Below are positions 40,844 through 43,239 of a stretch of DNA of 43,239 nt, piece after piece. Position 1 is the first letter of the stretch, and each line of letters starts with the position of its first letter. The stretch lies in NCBI GenBank assembly GCA_959596505.1, contig CAUFWM010000009.1, positions 1 through 43,239 of the forward strand. The letters are read 5' to 3'. The stretch is from an uncultured Collinsella sp. (GTDB lineage: Bacteria > Actinomycetota > Coriobacteriia > Coriobacteriales > Coriobacteriaceae). The translations under genes were made by a program, and so were the position numbers. The notes beneath the pieces were generated by a model. The model was not told the DNA's origin, searched no databases, and saw nothing but the letters and a program-made list of their open reading frames with translations.

Positions 40844-40872
40844 CCCGGCGGCCTAATCGGCAGACCGCCGGG
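40844..40872 (-). terminator. Terminator-like hairpin after the 145-aa gene
   Basis: CCCGGCGG (40844-40851) pairs with CCGCCGGG (40865-40872), 6 bp after the minus-strand stop. It is weak in U residues, so it may act together with the hairpin at 40799. Confidence 0.5.
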
Positions 40873-40877
40873 AACTC

Positions 40878-41315
40878 TCACTCCTCGATAAAAGCCGGCA
40901 CTCGGTTAGTCCTGCGCATCTTGAAATCGCCGGTCTCGTGGGAGACGTAGAGAATGCCGTCCATCCTATCTCGCGATGCATATGAAAGGTGAACAGAACC
41001 GCAATCCGCTCCATCATTGTCGAGAAGATCGAACGAATTCGGGTCGCTCGTTGCGGCCAAACGACCACTCAGACAAGAGCCATCGTCATTACAGATTTGC
41101 CATTCCATGTCTTCGCCTGCAAGAATCGCCATAGACGGCCTGGTCGCGCCATCGTTGACATACATCCCGTCTATGCCAAACCCATTTTCAGCGCCATCGA
41201 TGAACGACTGCTCGGACCTATACCTCGCAAATGATGCACATAGCACCATTGCAAGACAAAGTACAGAGCCAACAATCGCTATCTTTGCATAGCTCTTGCC
41301 TATCATGTCATTCAC
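40878..41315 (-). CDS. Membrane-anchored extracytoplasmic protein coupled to an ABC exporter
   Basis: A 145-aa protein with one N-terminal transmembrane helix ('IAIVGSVLCLAMVLCASFA', about 12-30) and a soluble outside domain rich in Asp/Gly with four Cys, probably disulfide-bonded. It begins 8 bp before the stop of the ABC gene, so it is translationally coupled to it. Family unknown. It could be an accessory or substrate-recognition component of the exporter. Confidence 0.6.
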   Translation of the reverse strand: MNDMIGKSYAKIAIVGSVLCLAMVLCASFARYRSEQSFIDGAENGFGIDGMYVNDGATRPSMAILAGEDMEWQICNDDGSCLSGRLAATSDPNSFDLLDNDGADCGSVHLSYASRDRMDGILYVSHETGDFKMRRTNRVPAFIEE

Positions 41316-43122
41316 CTCGCTCGTATGTATCGAGGTATTCCTGCTTGAGCGTCTGCGAGGACGACTTGATCTTTTCCACGAGCGTGCCGGCCTCGATGAA
41401 GTAGAACGAGTTGGTGAGGTCTGCCAGGTCGTCGAGTAGATGGCTTGAAATGAGCACGCTTCGTCCCCGCGCCACCTCGCTGCGCATCGCGTCGCAGGAG
41501 GTTTTCCGTTTTCCCGGATCGAGGCCGTTCAGCGGTTCATCGAGGATGAGGTACGGGCAATCGGTCGCTATCGCCATGGCAAGCTTTACCTGCTGCTTCA
41601 TTCCTGTCGAGAGTTTACGGGTCGGCTTGTCGAGATATGGGGAGATTCCGAGGGAGCTGCAGAGCGAGTCGATGTCGGTGGCCGATTTCCACGCCTCCCT
41701 AACGAAAGCAAGGTGCTCGAGGGCTGATAGCGTGGGGTAAAGATCCGTGTCGCCTGAAGAGCTCAGGTAGACGAGTTCTGCAAATTCGGCTGATTGACGT
41801 TGGCTGATTCCGTCTGCCACCAGGCTTCCCGAGTGGATACGGGTGGGAAATTGGCCCGACAGCGCTTCAAGAAGGGTGGTTTTCCCCGAGCCGTTGGGGG
41901 CAATGAGGCCCGCCGCCGTTCCCGGGCTCAGGAAAAGCGATCCGATTGAAAGTATCGTCGTGCTTCCGTATCCCACGCTCACGTCCAGAAGCTCGAGCCC
42001 ATGGTGCTTTTTCGCGGGTCCAGACTGTTTGGGCGAACGTGTCGCAACGGCGCCGACCGCAAAAAAGACCGCGACGTATATCAGGGCCACGGCAAGCATC
42101 GATGCACCGCCTGAACCGGAGCCAATGAATTCTGTCGGGAAGCATCCTACGTAACCCGTTGCCTCGATAGGCGAGAATATGGCCAGCGGCAGGAGATTGA
42201 GCGCGGCGTTATGCTCCAGCGCCGAATCGGACAGTAACGGGAATGCCGGGGCCGCGACAAGCAGCGCTGAGGTAAGGGGGCCTGCGAGGACGCGCCTCGT
42301 TGCGGTCGATAGGACGGCGGAGCAAACGGATATCAAGGTTCCGCCCGCAAGCAGCGCGAGAAGCAGGGCTGTGAAGACGTTTCCCGCGGTCGTGGTGGCA
42401 AGCGCGCCGTCATGGAAGAAGGCGATCGGGTACCCAATTTGCCCGAAGCCGTTTAGGGCCAAGGCGTAAATGCCCCCGGGTGCGGGGCCGGCGAGGAGCA
42501 TCGCGGTCCCCGCGGCGATTATCGAAAACACGATCTGGATAAGGCGCCGGAATTTGGGCGCGGGCGCCTTTGCCGCCAGGGTCCCGGGCCTTGTGGCGCC
42601 GAGCACGAGTATCGACGAGAGAAGGAAGGGGATGAAGGGAAGGAAGGACGGCGCCGTGGCAATGGCGTAAGGCAGGAAGGAAAGGAATGGCAGGTCGTTT
42701 GCGGAGGCCGGGATATCCGTGATGCCGGAACTGCTCAGGGCACGGCAATATGCGAGCGCCGCGTCATTGGTCTCTCGGTCTCCCACGATGGACCCGGATT
42801 GGAAGCCTTCGCCCATGAGCGCGTAGTAGCTCTCGGCAGAATCGAGAAAGGCGGCGTCGGTTTGAGCGGCAAGGGCGGCGTTCGCGTATCTTGCAAGCTC
42901 CGCGTCGACTTGCTGCTCTGGCGATAGGTCTATGCCGTTGGCTTGGGGTGCGCGCGTATTGAATGCGTCGACAAAGCCCTGCATGCCCTGCTTCATAAAG
43001 AAGGGCCCGTAGATGGGTGAATTGAACGCAATGGGGACGGAGAAGGCTGCAGCGAGAACGAGCGTAGAGATCCATACGGCCCTGTCTCTTAGGATTAGTT
43101 TGAGAAGAAGTCGACAGTACAT
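41308..43122 (-). CDS. ABC transporter, permease fused to ATPase (ABC-2 type)
   Basis: A 604-aa protein. A membrane domain (about 1-365) has a first helix at 13-33, a large extracytoplasmic loop (about 40-145) and further helices at about 150-178, 195-220, 245-275 and 335-358. An ATPase domain follows, with Walker A 'APNGSGKTTLLEAL' at about 410-423 (Ala replaces the usual Gly at the first position), signature 'KLSTGMKQQVKLAMAI', Walker B 'YLILDEPLNGLD' at about 523-534, and H-loop 'LISSHLLDDL'. This N-permease/C-ATPase fusion resembles exporters of peptides or antimicrobial self-protection. The ATG at 43122 has GTAGGTG 7 nt upstream. It is adjacent to a decayed bacteriocin-like locus on the other strand. 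The substrate is unknown. Confidence 0.8.
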   Translation of the reverse strand: MYCRLLLKLILRDRAVWISTLVLAAAFSVPIAFNSPIYGPFFMKQGMQGFVDAFNTRAPQANGIDLSPEQQVDAELARYANAALAAQTDAAFLDSAESYYALMGEGFQSGSIVGDRETNDAALAYCRALSSSGITDIPASANDLPFLSFLPYAIATAPSFLPFIPFLLSSILVLGATRPGTLAAKAPAPKFRRLIQIVFSIIAAGTAMLLAGPAPGGIYALALNGFGQIGYPIAFFHDGALATTTAGNVFTALLLALLAGGTLISVCSAVLSTATRRVLAGPLTSALLVAAPAFPLLSDSALEHNAALNLLPLAIFSPIEATGYVGCFPTEFIGSGSGGASMLAVALIYVAVFFAVGAVATRSPKQSGPAKKHHGLELLDVSVGYGSTTILSIGSLFLSPGTAAGLIAPNGSGKTTLLEALSGQFPTRIHSGSLVADGISQRQSAEFAELVYLSSSGDTDLYPTLSALEHLAFVREAWKSATDIDSLCSSLGISPYLDKPTRKLSTGMKQQVKLAMAIATDCPYLILDEPLNGLDPGKRKTSCDAMRSEVARGRSVLISSHLLDDLADLTNSFYFIEAGTLVEKIKSSSQTLKQEYLDTYERGE

Positions 43123-43239
43123 TTAGAAGCACCTACATTTCTCAAATCATCGTTAGATTAATAATGACAGACCGAATGAAGATGCGTGCGACGGGGGCGA
43201 GGCGAATGGCTGAGCGGTATCGATACGCGGGTTCAACGG

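Overview
The window looks like a Collinsella-type (Coriobacteriia, Actinomycetota) chromosome. The evidence is a GC-rich housekeeping block with a typical Gram-positive actinobacterial gene set (scpA-scpB-rluB-cmk-plsC-ispH-DUF512-der-plsY-gpsA-rpe-cysteine desulfurase-NIF3-zinc ribbon-coaBC), a sortase-type LPKTG surface protein, and small families that I associate with human-gut Coriobacteriia. The genus is an inference from gene content and style; no rRNA is present to settle it.

Region 1 (1-10.1 kb) is visibly AT-richer than the rest and is a defence island. It holds a large membrane protein plus a small ORF plus an AbiH-family protein (278-3707), a two-gene Hachiman-type nuclease/helicase pair (3874-7021), a GC-rich remnant of UDP-glucose dehydrogenase that marks a recombination scar (7038-7508), and an unfamiliar three-gene cassette (7612-10141). 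That cassette has a protein with a HEPN-like Rx4H motif, an endonuclease/exonuclease/phosphatase-fold enzyme and an unknown acidic protein. It is the best candidate for an undescribed system.

Region 2 (10.3-18.6 kb) is a second accessory stretch with more host-like codon use. It has an LPXTG surface protein, a MNT-type nucleotidyltransferase antitoxin without its HEPN partner, a RelB-like small protein, an OLD/ABC-type ATPase overlapping a TOPRIM/RloB-like protein (a second candidate defence pair), an HTH protein, a Doc/Fic toxin, a DUF3825 protein, tRNA-Val and a nuclease-fold protein beside the tRNA.

Region 3 (18.6-20.25 kb) is a non-coding tRNA cluster. Two tRNA-Ala(GGC) genes lie in a perfect 179-bp repeat including promoter and terminator. 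Each is preceded about 0.4 kb upstream by a diverged element of about 165 nt with terminal inverted repeats. A CAU tRNA lies between them on the other strand.

Region 4 (20.27-37.5 kb) is an almost continuous plus-strand run of core genes with overlapping or tightly spaced starts and stops. They cover translation (ABC-F, rluB), chromosome segregation (scpA/B), nucleotide metabolism (cmk), phospholipid synthesis (plsC, plsY, gpsA), isoprenoids (ispH), ribosome assembly (der), pentose phosphate (rpe), sulfur transfer and coenzyme A (coaBC). The run ends at tRNA-Pro.

Region 5 (37.5-43.2 kb) is again accessory and full of wreckage. It contains a Flp-pilin-like DUF6273 protein whose 5' end carries a G10 homopolymer (candidate phase-variable switch), remnants of a BspA-like surface protein, a TlpA-like thioredoxin, a secreted bacteriocin-like peptide and a DnaQ-like exonuclease. 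It also has a small membrane protein and a minus-strand ABC exporter fused to its permease, followed by a membrane-anchored partner.
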